From the NCBI GenBank assembly GCA_002943765.1, contig PQWQ01000003.1, positions 4,029,501 through 4,093,500 of the forward strand: 64,000 nucleotides of DNA, read 5' to 3'. A program made the translations under genes and the position numbers. Under the pieces are notes generated by a model, which did not search any database, was not told the origin of the DNA, and saw only the letters and a list, made by a program, of their open reading frames with translations. Positions 12,607 through 23,725 of this stretch are shown one piece after another. The stretch comes from Psoroptes ovis. Lineage: Eukaryota > Arthropoda > Arachnida > Sarcoptiformes > Psoroptidae. Numbering within the stretch: position 1 is the first letter of the stretch; each line of letters begins with the position of its first letter.

Positions 12607-12614
12607 TATTTATA
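12607..12614 (-). promoter_or_regulatory. TATA-like box upstream of paralogue 2
   Basis: TATAAATA on the minus strand, about 150 bp upstream of the ATG at 12458. The same octamer lies upstream of paralogue 3 at 16151-16158. Confidence 0.4.
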
Positions 12615-13179
12615 TGTTTCCATCTTCGGACAAAAAAAAAATCCGATCCGATTATCACCTTAAAACGATGGTAAAAATTGAATCACTCTCACTTGTTCGG
12701 ATTTATACTTATTTTAGCATCATCAATTAATTGATATGATACTAGCTTGAACCAATTGATTATGTAACAAGGGTGGTGAGGAAAAAAACAGTAATTTCGA
12801 ATTATCATAATCAGATAACCAGAAAATGACAAAATTTTTCCCTCAAAAGAGAATCACCTAACTACTGATAATCATTGACAATCATTAAACCGTTTGATGA
12901 TGATACAAGTTTTACTCTTAAAAATTGTAATTTTTAAATTTCGATTTCATTTTCGAAGCCTATAACCTTATGAAAATACCTTATCAGTATTATTATCAGT
13001 ATTGATATGAATCAAAATCACTCTCGATTTTTGTAAATTTTGGCAATTTCTTGCAATTTGTTTCCAAAATAGAACCATTTCATTTCATTTCAATTTAAAT
13101 TTAAATCTAAAATTGTAAATTTTCATGTGAAAATGTCATAAACTTTCCCTGAGTGAATATTTATTTTTCACTTTGAAAA

Positions 13180-13265
13180 TATTAGACTGTCCGAAAAGTT
13201 CATCCCGATTAATCACAATAGAGTTGCTCATGAAAATCGGCCAGAACTTTCCGGATAGCCCAATA
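13180..13265. mobile_element. Mariner-type MITE (subfamily B)
   Basis: Left end TATTAGACTGTCCGAAAAGTTCAT; right end CCAGAACTTTCCGGATAGCCCAATA. The interior CACAATAGAGTTGCTCATGA defines subfamily B. Moderately diverged from the consensus ends. Confidence 0.8.
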
Positions 13266-13677
13266 TTTTCATTCAGTAGCTTCAATACTTTGATGATAAT
13301 ATCACCACTGGACGATCACCATTGAATATTACCACAACCAACAACCTCATCACATAGTTTATTCACATTCATTCATTTGTTATTTATTTTTTTCAAAAAT
13401 ATTAATTAATTAAAGTTCAAATCAGCCTTGATCATAATCATCATAGATCATAAGCATATGGCTATAGATATGATGTCAGATGATTCTCATTTGATTATGA
13501 TTTTACCAAAATTAATATCATCCATGAGCATCTGAATATCATTGATCATTGATATCTTGAAATAGAAAATGAAAATTGAACTGAAAATGATGCAAAAATG
13601 ATGTTTATTTGGTCGACCTAAATTGATGATGATGCCGTTCACTTTTCATATTTTCAATTTTGAAAATATGAAAAAAA

Positions 13678-13762
13678 TATTGAGTCGTCCCATAAGTTCT
13701 CGCCGTTTTTTTAGATTTCTTTTCATCCGAAAAACGGCAAGAACTTATTGGACAACCTAATA
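13678..13762. mobile_element. Mariner-type MITE (subfamily A variant)
   Basis: Left end TATTGAGTCGTCCCATAAGTT; right end GAACTTATTGGACAACCTAATA. The interior is a run of Ts plus ATCCGAAAAACGGCAAG, unlike the other subfamily A copies, but arms still pair for about 30 bp. Confidence 0.8.
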
Positions 13763-14153
13763 TTTGTGTAAATATTTTTCCTAAAAATAAAATTGAGTGA
13801 ATTTTTTTCATTTTATTTTAATCTTAAATGTCATTGATCGTTGAAAATGAATTCAAAATTCAATTAATAAACGTCGACTAAATGGTCAATGTCCTTCGAT
13901 GTTTACCCATTGAAGTACATGGTTGCCATATTTCAACGTTGGTAAAAGATCAAATTCGATGATCAAACAAATGGACAGAGTCACAACAAAGCTTATACAG
14001 GTCATAATTTTGTTTATTTGAAATTTTCAAAATTTCCAATTAGCTAATTGAATCTTACTAATTTTAATTCAATTTTTCCCCAGTCAAAAATCCAATCAAA
14101 TGACCAATTAATGTATGGATTTTGTTTTCATTTGTTTAATTTCAAATTGAAAT

Positions 14154-14243
14154 TATTAGACTCTGTCCGAAAAGTTCATTCGGCTTAATCAATATAGAGT
14201 TGTTCATAAAAATCGGCCCAAACTTTCCGGACAATCTAACATA
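14154..14243. mobile_element. Mariner-type MITE (subfamily B), diverged
   Basis: Left end TATTAGACTCTGTCCGAAAAG contains a 2-bp insertion relative to other copies; the right end is AACTTTCCGGACAATCTAACATA. The interior AATATAGAGTTGTTCATAAA matches subfamily B. Confidence 0.75.
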
Positions 14244-14432
14244 TTATCAATTAAAATATCTGAATTGAATTGAATTAATTCACATTCGATTGATTAATAA
14301 TTCATTGATTCATTGATTGTTCCATTGAAGTCCTTGATCATCATCATCATTCACTGCACTAAAATTGTGCACTAAGACTGAAAAAAATTCAAAGAAAAAC
14401 GTCTTATGGAATTCATTGAATATTAATTGAAA

Positions 14433-14516
14433 TATTGGGTTGTCCCATAAGTTCTTGCCGGTTATATCGTAGAGAATCATTGGAAAATCGGCAAGAACTT
14501 ATGGGACAACCTAATA
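14433..14516. mobile_element. Mariner-type MITE (subfamily A)
   Basis: Ends TATTGGGTTGTCCCATAAGTT and AACTTATGGGACAACCTAATA. Both arms carry the CCCATAAGTTCTTGCCG variant. Located about 75 bp beyond the stop codon of paralogue 3, so probably in or near its 3' UTR. Confidence 0.9.
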
Positions 14517-14589
14517 ATTAATTAATTAATAAGTATTTATTAGTCTTAATTGATTTTAAAAATTATTTTATTAAGAATTTAATTAAATT

Positions 14590-15822
14590 TCATTGTTTAA
14601 TTGGCATATCAAAGATGGCTATTTCGACTTGTTGTTGTTGCTGTTGTTGTTTAAGATGATTATTGAATTGATTATTATTATTCAATTGTAATAATTTTGG
14701 ATGATTTTGTAATGAAATAGCCGCCGACCATGGTAATGATATTGGTATCGATGATGTTGTGGTTGTTGTTGTCGCTGCTGCTGTGGTCGTTGGTATTAAA
14801 AAGTCTTGGGCTTTAAATTGTGAAAATGGTGGAAGGTTTTCGAATGTTCGATAGCCATCATTTATGAATGGAATCGTTGTTTCGGATGTTGTCCATATTG
14901 TTTTACCACCATTTGTATCGTCAACCATAGATGATGGATGGGAATATTTTGCGAAATCGAAAATTTCATTATTTGGTTTATTTGATAAACTTGTCATCGA
15001 TGATGGTGATGGTGGTTTTGAAATAATATGATCAGTTAAACTAGCCAATAATAATGGTTCATAAAGAATGCTGGATAAATCTTGTGAATTGATCATCGTT
15101 TCGATTGCTTTCAATGTTTCACCAGTGTTTGGTTTAATATTTGTTCGGGTAATGTGATTATTATTATCTTTGACCATTTTTGGCTGTACTTGATCAAATG
15201 CCAATGGCATAACTTCTGGCACCAACAAAATAGGCAAAACTTCTTCATATGTATTTGTTTGTTTAGCTGTGAACGATGTTTTCGATAATCGTGGACCGAT
15301 AAGCTGATAATCATTTAAATGTTTTACTGTTTTTTGAAATGGTTCAGTTTCAACCACTAAACTAGTCGAACCATATGGTGTTGCACCATATGGTGTACCA
15401 ACATTTTGTGATGATAAAGCTATCGGTGTTGAACTTGTCCTAAATACCAATGATAATGGTATACGATCACGAATATTTGTTGTTGGTACTTCAATTTGTG
15501 GTAACTGTTGATGATCAATGGATGTCAAATTCAACTCGTCAAAACCAAATTTAAAACTATGTTTACGAAGATTTATTGGTACTTGTAAACGATTATTATT
15601 ATGATTAGTTTTTGATGCATGACGATAACGATTCATTTTGATTGCTTTTGCTGGTGATAATAGTAGCCGATTCTTGGTCATCGTTGCTTCTGTTGTTGTC
15701 GGTGATGTCGCTGTGGTCGTTGGAATCGTCGACGATGTAATATTTACACAATTAATTTGAATAAATTGTAATGATAACATTAAAAATATTTGGAAAAATA
15801 TTGAATTCATTTTTGAGAACAT
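14590..15822 (-). CDS. Secreted Thr/Gln-rich protein, distant paralogue 3
   Basis: Function unknown. A single exon of 410 residues; Met5 (15810) is an alternative start. The N-terminus (MFSKMNSIFFQIFLMLSLQF) is a signal peptide, followed by a Thr-rich stretch that could be O-glycosylated. A core segment RIPLSLVFRTSSTPI, then VVETEPFQKTVKHLNDYQL and TYEEVLPILLVPEV, aligns by eye with the IP-x-x-(I/L)-x-x-R-(S/T)-(S/A)-S and EPHRL blocks of the genes at 8372 and 12458, but weakly. The rest is low complexity with a poly-Gln run before the C-terminus IAIFDMPIKQ. Paralogy is inference. Confidence 0.75.
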   Translation of the reverse strand: MFSKMNSIFFQIFLMLSLQFIQINCVNITSSTIPTTTATSPTTTEATMTKNRLLLSPAKAIKMNRYRHASKTNHNNNRLQVPINLRKHSFKFGFDELNLTSIDHQQLPQIEVPTTNIRDRIPLSLVFRTSSTPIALSSQNVGTPYGATPYGSTSLVVETEPFQKTVKHLNDYQLIGPRLSKTSFTAKQTNTYEEVLPILLVPEVMPLAFDQVQPKMVKDNNNHITRTNIKPNTGETLKAIETMINSQDLSSILYEPLLLASLTDHIISKPPSPSSMTSLSNKPNNEIFDFAKYSHPSSMVDDTNGGKTIWTTSETTIPFINDGYRTFENLPPFSQFKAQDFLIPTTTAAATTTTTTSSIPISLPWSAAISLQNHPKLLQLNNNNQFNNHLKQQQQQQQVEIAIFDMPIKQ

Positions 15823-16150
15823 TTTTTTTTAATTAATTTATTTCTTAAATTGTCTTAATTACATTGAAAATTACATTGACTATGAAACAATCGAATTGGA
15901 TTTTGAAAAATAAAACAAATGAAACAATTCATTTGTCAAATCAATTATCCAGGATTTGCTTTCATGGATACTTTGAATTCATTGAATTGATTGAATAAAC
16001 ACACGATTCAAAAATATTCACTTCAAGTCTATGATGGTCTATAGTCCTTAGACGCTTGAACAAAACATAGGAACAATTGTACGAAATTTAAATGCAAAAA
16101 TTCAAATACGAAATGGCCGAAAAAGTGTTCGCGATACGCTGATCAATCGG

Positions 16151-16158
16151 TATTTATA
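16151..16158 (-). promoter_or_regulatory. TATA-like box upstream of paralogue 3
   Basis: TATAAATA on the minus strand, about 330 bp upstream of the ATG at 15822, identical to the octamer upstream of paralogue 2. If used, it implies a leader of about 300 nt. Confidence 0.4.
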
Positions 16159-16776
16159 CGATATCGATTTGGCCAACGAAAAATGTTGAGTTTAATCTAA
16201 TTTCAATTCAACTTTTTCCCTTTCTTTACCTTTGTATCAGTTGTATGAGTTGTTGCTCGTTGCAACAGTTGTTAATGTCTACAAACATTTGAATCGATTG
16301 ATTCGATTTGAATCATAAGCGAAATAGTGGAAAATAGTGGTGGTGGTGGCGGTGGTACCGAAAGAGTCAAATAATTTATTTGAATTGATTTTGTTTTGTT
16401 TTGATACAATTTATTTCGTACGTTCATTTACATTTACATTTATTTATTTATTTATTTATTCGGTAGATTTTATCGAACGATAAGCGTTAAAATAATGGCA
16501 TTCATTGAACGCTGAGAGCATTTAAAACAATGAAAAACATTTATACAAATACACATTACAATTGCCTAAAAATTAATTTATTCAATTCAATTCAATTCAA
16601 TTCAATTCATTTATTTATTTTATTTTATTTATTTCTTGATTGAACAGGATTTATGAAGGATTGAAATGAATGAATGAATGAAATGGCGAAAATTTCCTGT
16701 TCAATTGTGAATTGATTATCATTATCTTTTTTTCGATATTTATTACATGATAAAAGGCAGGTATTCAACAGGTAGA

Positions 16777-16862
16777 TATCTGGTTGTCCGAAAAGTTCAT
16801 CGACGCTTAATCGAATAGAGTTGCTCATGAAAATCGGCCAGAACTTTTCGGACAACCTAATA
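16777..16862. mobile_element. Mariner-type MITE (subfamily B)
   Basis: Left arm CTGGTTGTCCGAAAAGTTCAT; right arm GAACTTTTCGGACAACCTAATA; interior CGAATAGAGTTGCTCATGAA. The immediate flank GATATC on both sides (TAGATATC and TAGATATCC) suggests that insertion was into, or duplicated, a short repeat. Confidence 0.85.
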
Positions 16863-17080
16863 GATATCCGAAGGTAATGATATCGAATGGTAGAGATCTT
16901 GTTTTTTCCAATTTCATTATTTCGATTTTCATTAATTTCATTTAAATCAAAAGAAAAATAATAATTACAATAATAATAATAATAATGATTAAATGGAAAT
17001 GATCAATAGACCAATTTAATGTGGAATGTGGCCATTCACTAGTGGGAAAGTAAGTGATCGGAAGTAAATGATATCAAATA

Positions 17081-17167
17081 TATTCGGTTGTCCGAAAAGT
17101 TCTGGCCAATTTTCATCGAGCAACTTTATTGTGAATGAGCGGAATGAACTTTTCGGACAGCCTAATA
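17081..17167. mobile_element. Mariner-type MITE (subfamily B, inverted)
   Basis: Ends TATTCGGTTGTCCGAAAAGTT and GAACTTTTCGGACAGCCTAATA. The interior CGAGCAACTTTATTGTGAAT is the reverse complement of the usual subfamily B core, so it is inserted in the opposite orientation. Confidence 0.85.
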
Positions 17168-17610
17168 TTAATTATCATAGAATTGAAATTATTAAATGAT
17201 CGATTGATGGAATGTCCATCGTCTATCAAATGATTCATTGATTCAAACGATTCAATATCTTAGATTACAGGAAAATTACCGGAGAAAAATGATTGAAATC
17301 AATCACTTCGATCAACTAAGAATCAAATTAAATGTCATTCATTCATTTGTCAATGTTATTCGATGATTATCGATAATTTATCATCAAATTTTTCGGGAAA
17401 ATTTCCCGTCCATTCATTTCACGAATAATTGAATTGTCTATGGACATATTGTATATTGAAGCGCGTGTAAATACACGTGTAAACACTACATAGGAAACGA
17501 ATAACAACAAGAAGAAAATTGAAAAATTAATTCCATTCAATTGAAATTGAGATTGAATGGTCTAAATATCTGTCTGTGTCCGGCAAACAATTGAAATTTT
17601 TCTCTGAAAA

Positions 17611-17712
17611 ACGCCGGCAAAATGCTTACGCTACGATTATAGAGACGTACTACTACGTCAGCGGCTTGTATTAATTCAAATTTAACAAACGTAGTACTAC
17701 GTTGCCGGCATT
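17611..17712. repeat. GC-rich palindromic island
   Basis: Bounded by inverted GCCGGCAA (17613-17620) and TTGCCGGC (17702-17709). It contains the perfect 14-bp palindrome ACGTAGTACTACGT (17689-17702) and a near-palindrome ACGTACTACTACGT (17645-17658). Its base composition contrasts with the AT-rich surroundings. It could be a degraded transposon; no family recognised. Confidence 0.5.
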
Positions 17713-19132
17713 CAAAAATTTAAAAAAATTTTCGACAAAAAAATTCAGATTTTTTTTCTTGTTTAATGAATAGCTGTAAGCTATAGCTTTTATAAAAAAA
17801 ATTGAATTGAACAGTGAAATGAAATTCATTTCCTTAACATGTAATTGTATGAATGATTATCATTAACATCGAAAAATTGAAATTGAATAAAAAAAATGGG
17901 GAAAAAAACATTCATAAATAAATAAATAAATGGATGAATGAATGGATAATATTGAATATCAGGTAGAAAATTATCGAAATAATAATTTTCAAATTATTAT
18001 TAATTTGAAAAATTGAACCAATTTTGACAGTATACGAAATTTGACCACAAATTTTTCCCATTCAAATGATTTTGATTGATTTTCGCCATCGAAAAAAATG
18101 GCTGAAAATGCCCGAGTCAAGCGTTGGTCGAGTCCAGCGCGCGATCCGAGAAGCCGTATACGATCAAATACGATTTAAATCGATTGGAAGCAAGCAACGA
18201 CGATTATGTTCAAAATCAATTAAACCAAATAGCCAATCCTAAGTGTTTAATTTTAATTATCGCCTGGAAATATTCAAAATATGGAATATTTCATTGATAA
18301 TTTATGATTATATCGAATAATCATTCACACAGAGAGAAATAACGACACAGGTCCATTACAATATTCAATTAACAGCGCACGGATAATGGTGCGGATATCA
18401 GAGATCATAAATAATCAGAGAAATCGAAAACGAATCAAAATCATTTTGATTGATTTCGATTTTGATAATTTGAAATTCAAATTATTATTGTTACAATTCC
18501 AAATCAAAATTATTATTATTATTTCATATTTCAATAAGAATCATTAATATTATAATTACAATAACATATTAAAATTGATGTAAAAATAAAATCAAAAAAC
18601 AAAGATTTATATATGAGATAAATTATTATTATTATATTAATGGAAAAATATCATTATTAATATGATTTGTTGAGTAATTTTTCAAATTTGATTTCAATTT
18701 TTTTGAGATCAAAATTTTCCAATATTTTTCTATGGGCAATTTTTTAATGTTTCATTTCAATTTAATTTCTTAATATTTCGAACATTTTCACTCTTGTTTA
18801 TCATGTATTAAATGGCTGGTTGGTTGGTTGATTAGGTCGAGTAGGGGTCATAGGCAGTATGGATAAGAGATATCTTTGATTTTTTTAAAATTTTCAGGAG
18901 TTTTCAATTTCAATTTTGAATATTTTTGCGTGTGTTTATTCAGTGAGTGTTTACTTGTTTTCATTTGATTTAAATCAACGATATCGTACGAAATTTGAAT
19001 ATTTTTAGTTTAGTTATCATTCGAAAAGGTATTCGATGTCCAGGGTTTGCTGTTGTGGTTGTTGACTAGATCAATTTTAAAAAAATTTTAAATTTTCCAC
19101 CTTAAAAATAAAGATAAGTAAAGCTCAATGCC

Positions 19133-22100
19133 TTAGTTTGCCATTAAATTTTTACCATCATCATCTTCATCACCGCCACCATCACCATCACAGCCATCAA
19201 CATCATTATTGATCGTCATTGACGATAAATGATCACCTATGTCACCAATAATACCAGCATCACTTGATGCTTGTCTTGAATGTATTATCATATTTGTTGA
19301 TGATGATGATGATGTTGTCGATGTTGGCGGTGAATCACGATCCGAATTCACTGGTGATGATAATGTCATCGGCGAACTTGTATCCGATGTTGATGATGAT
19401 GATGATGATAATATCGAACATGATGATGAGGGCATTGATTTATCATTTACATTGGTTACTGCTGCTGCTGCTGCTGCTGCTGTTATAGTGGTTGTCGGAG
19501 ATAATTGAGCTGATGATGATGTTGATGATGATATATTAGTTATTTGTGTTGATGTAGTCATAGCACCGAATGAATCATCTTGTTGATGATGATCATATGA
19601 TGGTGAAGATTGTTGCTGCTGTTGATATTGTTGATTATTGGCTGTTCTCTGTTGATCAACACAACGTTTCAATGTATATGTTGTTGGTGAAACATATTTA
19701 AATGGAAAATAACCTAGCCGATCATCGATTTGTCCTTTCCACCAGCCTTTATCTTCGGCTGCACGAGATAGTACAGTGATACGATCACCTTTACGTAATG
19801 ATAGAAATGATGATGCGGCTGATGATGTACCAGTGAATGCATATAAGGCTATAGCATCGCCTAGCACTTCGTGGCAATAAGCTTTTTTGTATGGCAATAA
19901 AAGCTGAGTGTTTACCATGTTGAATGATTCAGCTAATGAATTTGATTCGTACCATCGAACAAGATCGACAATCGTACGGAAATATCGTCGTTCTGATAGA
20001 TAAAAATGTGTCGGTTTGTCCGGTTGTTTGAGATTATTACGTTGATCATTTGCGTCAAACATTCGAGTCGGTTGAATACCATTCATATAGCTAACCTGTA
20101 CACGCATATGTTTTACTTGACCCTTGTAATTGATACTGATGGCATAATTATTTCGTTGTTTTGGTGAAATTCGAACCAAAAATGAGCCATTTGGTAGTGG
20201 ATTCAGCGTTGTTTGGGCTGTATCTCGATCCATTGAACCGGCAAACCAAGCATATTCTTCAAGATTATAGCCATTACCAAAATATAGCTTAAGATTTCCA
20301 TCTTGAATCAATGCTGGATTCATTGATGTCGATGCTGATGATGGATTGGTTGTGGTGGCTCGATCATCATTCGAAAAGAAAACATTTTCTTTATTCAATG
20401 CTGGCGTTGAAACTGCTAACGGTGATGTTGGCATTATCCAATTTGATTGATGTAATTTTCTTGGCAATGTTTGCGTTGTTGGCGATTGATTATCATTCGA
20501 ATGTTGATTATTATTGTTATTAATAGATTGATCATCATAACAAAATCGAAACACTGATGAACATGTTGGTGAATCGATATTCGATGAAGAGGCATTCGAT
20601 GGAGAATCAGCCATTAATTCAGTGACACAAACGCTCGGGAATGAACCTTCTTCACCCAGGCGCAAATTAAGACCATAACTGGTTGGTCCATTGTTGGAGA
20701 AAACAACAATCGTATCATTAAGTTCCATCATTAATTGTCCAGGAACATTGTTGGCTATGATAGCTTTCGCGAGGATTCTCTGCTTGTTACGCGAAGGCGT
20801 AGGCGGCTCACAATTACGATTACGTTCAATTTTAGTATCAATTGATGATGATGATTGTTGTTGCTGCTGCTGCTGCTGTTGTTGTTTTTCATGCATAATC
20901 AATGCACAAGAACGTACGGTTGAAATACAAGATTTATGTACGGCAACATTACAAACATAACATTGATATCCTTGAAACCAGGTCCCGATTAGTAATTTAT
21001 GACAACTGGCACATGTTTTCGTTTCGATTGTGGCCAACGCTAAATGATGATCAGTTTGGCTCAACTGTTTTGGACGAACATTATCTTGTGCTCGTTCGAT
21101 GGCTTCCATCCATTTACGTTTAATTTCTTCATTTTTTACATAAAATGTATATGATTGCTTGGTGCGGCAATGTACCAGTGACCACCCGGATGACCAATTT
21201 TTTGTCAATTTTGATATCGGGCTACAAATTGACATGTCTTCCAACTTTGGGCAAAAAATAGAAATAATCAAGATCAATGAAATGAAACCACACAAACAAA
21301 TAGCAGACTTACTCGATACTCTTCTAATATGATTGCTTCTTTATATGAATATTGCAGCGAACGAATCGTTTTACACATCAACATAACCTTATCAAATATG
21401 AAAATGTAACGATTCTTTAATCTTGTTGTCATTCGATTTCCATGATTAGTATTGATATTAATAAAATTATCATTAATATCTTGATAGCTGACCGAAGGAC
21501 CACGCATACGAACTTCGCCATCTTTAATCAAACGGCCATAATCTTTCAATTCATAATCATCGGGCATTGATAAATCAATAATCGAACGTTGAATTTCATT
21601 TATTATGTCCAACGTCTCGGTATCACGTTTCATTTCATTAATATAAGCACCGATATCAATCATCATATCATGTGCACGTTTAAGACCAAAATAATCATCA
21701 TGATGTTCACTGGTATTACGTATTAATTCAGCTAATAACAAATGATATTTGAGTATTCGTTGCATCGGTAAACTAAGCAAATCACGTAATTTAAATCTTC
21801 CTTGATTAGCTTGTTCTTGACAACGGGTAACCCAATGTTCAATCACTGGATCTTGGCCACATAATTCATCCAACAATTGATGAGCTTTAGGCAAATTGGC
21901 ACAATATTCACCGTAGATTAAAAATTGTTCATGTAACGATAGGAAACAAGATGATATTGTATGTTGTTGTTGAGGATATTGATGATGATTGATTGGTGAA
22001 TGATGATTCGATGAACAAGGTCCATTCGAATTACAACGATACAATTCACCGTATAGCTGTAAATGTAGTTCACAAATTGATTGTAAATTTGAAAATATTA

Positions 22101-23725
22101 CATTACGATGTTTAATGGTCAATACATTCATTAATGGTTGATAAAAATTATTGATAATCATTTTCAATGCTTCACAATAATTTTTTTCCGTTTCAATCAA
22201 TTCTTTCAAGCAATATTCCCGCTTCGAAATGATCATATTATTATTATTCACCATCAACGATTGATGTTGTTGATGATTTTCACTGCTTTGACGATTTAAA
22301 TTGGCTCTGAAAATAAAGGTTATAGATGAGAATTAATGAAAATAGACTTAGCAAAATCAATAATTACCTCAGCGTCACATAACAAAGATCTTCATAAACA
22401 TCTTCTTCATGTGATCGTTTCGATGTTGATGATTCTTTCGAATTAAATTGATTTTGTTGTTGTTGTTGGTGCTGCTGTTGTTGTTGACGATTCGTATTAT
22501 GACCACGACGTCGTAATAACCAACTTTGTTGTTCATCACTTGTTAATTGTTGATAATTTTGATTACTAACAATTGATAAGTGTTCAAATAAATAATGATG
22601 ATGATGATGATTACCATTTGTCAATGGAATCGATGATGGTGGTGATGACAACGATGGTTCATTCGTAACATAATTAATCAAGGTATTATCGGCTACCATT
22701 TTGTCATTTGATGATATTCGATTATCGATATTACTTGTAACTAATTAAAAAAATTTGAAAAAATAATTGAAAATTTTTTTGAAATCGAATGTTATCATTA
22801 AATTCGTGAGCAAAATAAATCAAATAAATGAAATCAAATCAAATCAAAAGATCAAAGCCTTGAAAATGGCCTCTGAGAAAATTTTTTCAGAAATCCCAGG
22901 TCTAAGAAAAACTTTTTATTTTTGGGGTTGACCTTTGTTCAAAATTTTGTCTAGGTACGAGTTATATTTGTTGGTTGTTGTTGTTGTTGTATTAGTACCA
23001 AGTGCACCGAAAAACAAAAATTGGCGACATTTTTCTTATTATTTACTTGGGGTGAAAATAATAATAAGAAGAAAATTGAACCAAGTGCAATGTATGGTGG
23101 CAAACACCATCACCATCAACAGCAACAAATGCCGCCAGCAAAACAAGGACACTTGAATTTTTTCAATTCATTTTTGCTTCAAGAAAACTGGTGTTGATCG
23201 CGAACGAACCGCCAACCATAGAATGCCAATCACCCAGGCTTAATCAATAAATATGTTTGTTATGTGCCTCTGTATGGTGGTTGTGTTTGTGTTTGAGAGT
23301 GTGAGAAAAACCAGTCACATTTTGAGGGAGGAATTTCTAAGGCATCAGCCTTCAAGTATTGATGGTGATGGCCGTTGCTGTTGCTGCTACCCAAAGAATG
23401 CGATACGGTCACCAGGCCACCACCAATCAGAGGATGATTGTTGAAGAAGAAAATCTCACACGATTAGCAAGACCTTTGACCTGTGACCCGTCGAAACGAA
23501 AAACGGGCTTTATTTCTTCGACATTCATTGAGCTACTTGTGAGACAATTGAATTTATCTTTGAATTTGGGAGAAAGATTTGATTTTTTTCGAAGATATTT
23601 TTTGAATTTTGATTGATATATTGGTAAATATACTCACAGTTCGTATTTGTGGCACATTGATTCGATGAATTTTGATGATTATTTTGATTTGAATGACGAT
23701 TTTGATGATCATTCATGGTCATCAT
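19133..23725 (-). CDS. Vav: Vav-family Rho guanine-nucleotide exchange factor without a CH domain
   Basis: Cytoplasmic signal adaptor that activates Rho/Rac GTPases downstream of tyrosine kinases. Exons 23725-23638, 22740-22368, 22306-21313 and 21244-19133 join in frame; 1188 residues. Order: Ser/Asn/His-rich N-terminus; acidic EEDVYEDLCY (about 145-153), like the regulatory tyrosine motif of mammalian Vav; DH domain (about 183-395; REYCLKELIETEKNY); PH (about 412-535); C1 zinc finger (about 551-598; C-x2-C, H-x3-C); a divergent SH3 (about 644-696); SH2 (about 815-938; GSFLVRIS); C-terminal SH3 (about 958-1016; ALYAFTG, KGWWKGQ); long Ser-rich tail. The calponin-homology domain that normally starts Vav is not encoded before the first Met, which is preceded at once by an in-frame TGA. 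A distant 5' exon cannot be excluded. Low-complexity insertions make it longer than usual Vav. Confidence 0.88.

Larger units (their letters stand above)
12459..14589. other. Intergenic with promoter and four MITEs
   Basis: Includes the 5' flank of paralogue 2 and the 3' flank of paralogue 3. MITEs lie at 13180-13265, 13678-13762, 14154-14243 and 14433-14516, the densest cluster in the window. No gene recognised; the 13605-13811 open frame is MITE sequence. Confidence 0.65.
15823..19132. other. Intergenic with two MITEs and a GC-rich palindromic island
   Basis: 3.3 kb without a recognised gene. Contents: TATA-like octamer at 16151, an (AATTC)n tract at about 16580-16607, MITEs at 16777-16862 and 17081-17167, a GC-richer palindromic island at 17611-17712, and presumably the 3' UTR of the Vav-like gene (up to about 18.6 kb). 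The short frame at about 18100 (MAENARVKRW...) has no support. Confidence 0.6.

Noticed and set aside
18100..18180. GC-rich 26-codon frame MAENARVKRWSSPARD and a B-box-like GGTCGAGTCC
   Set aside because: No A-box or cloverleaf, no splice extension and no family resemblance.
23253..23616. Plus-strand frames inside the first Vav intron
   Set aside because: Two overlapping frames without family resemblance, antisense to a gene with strong support.
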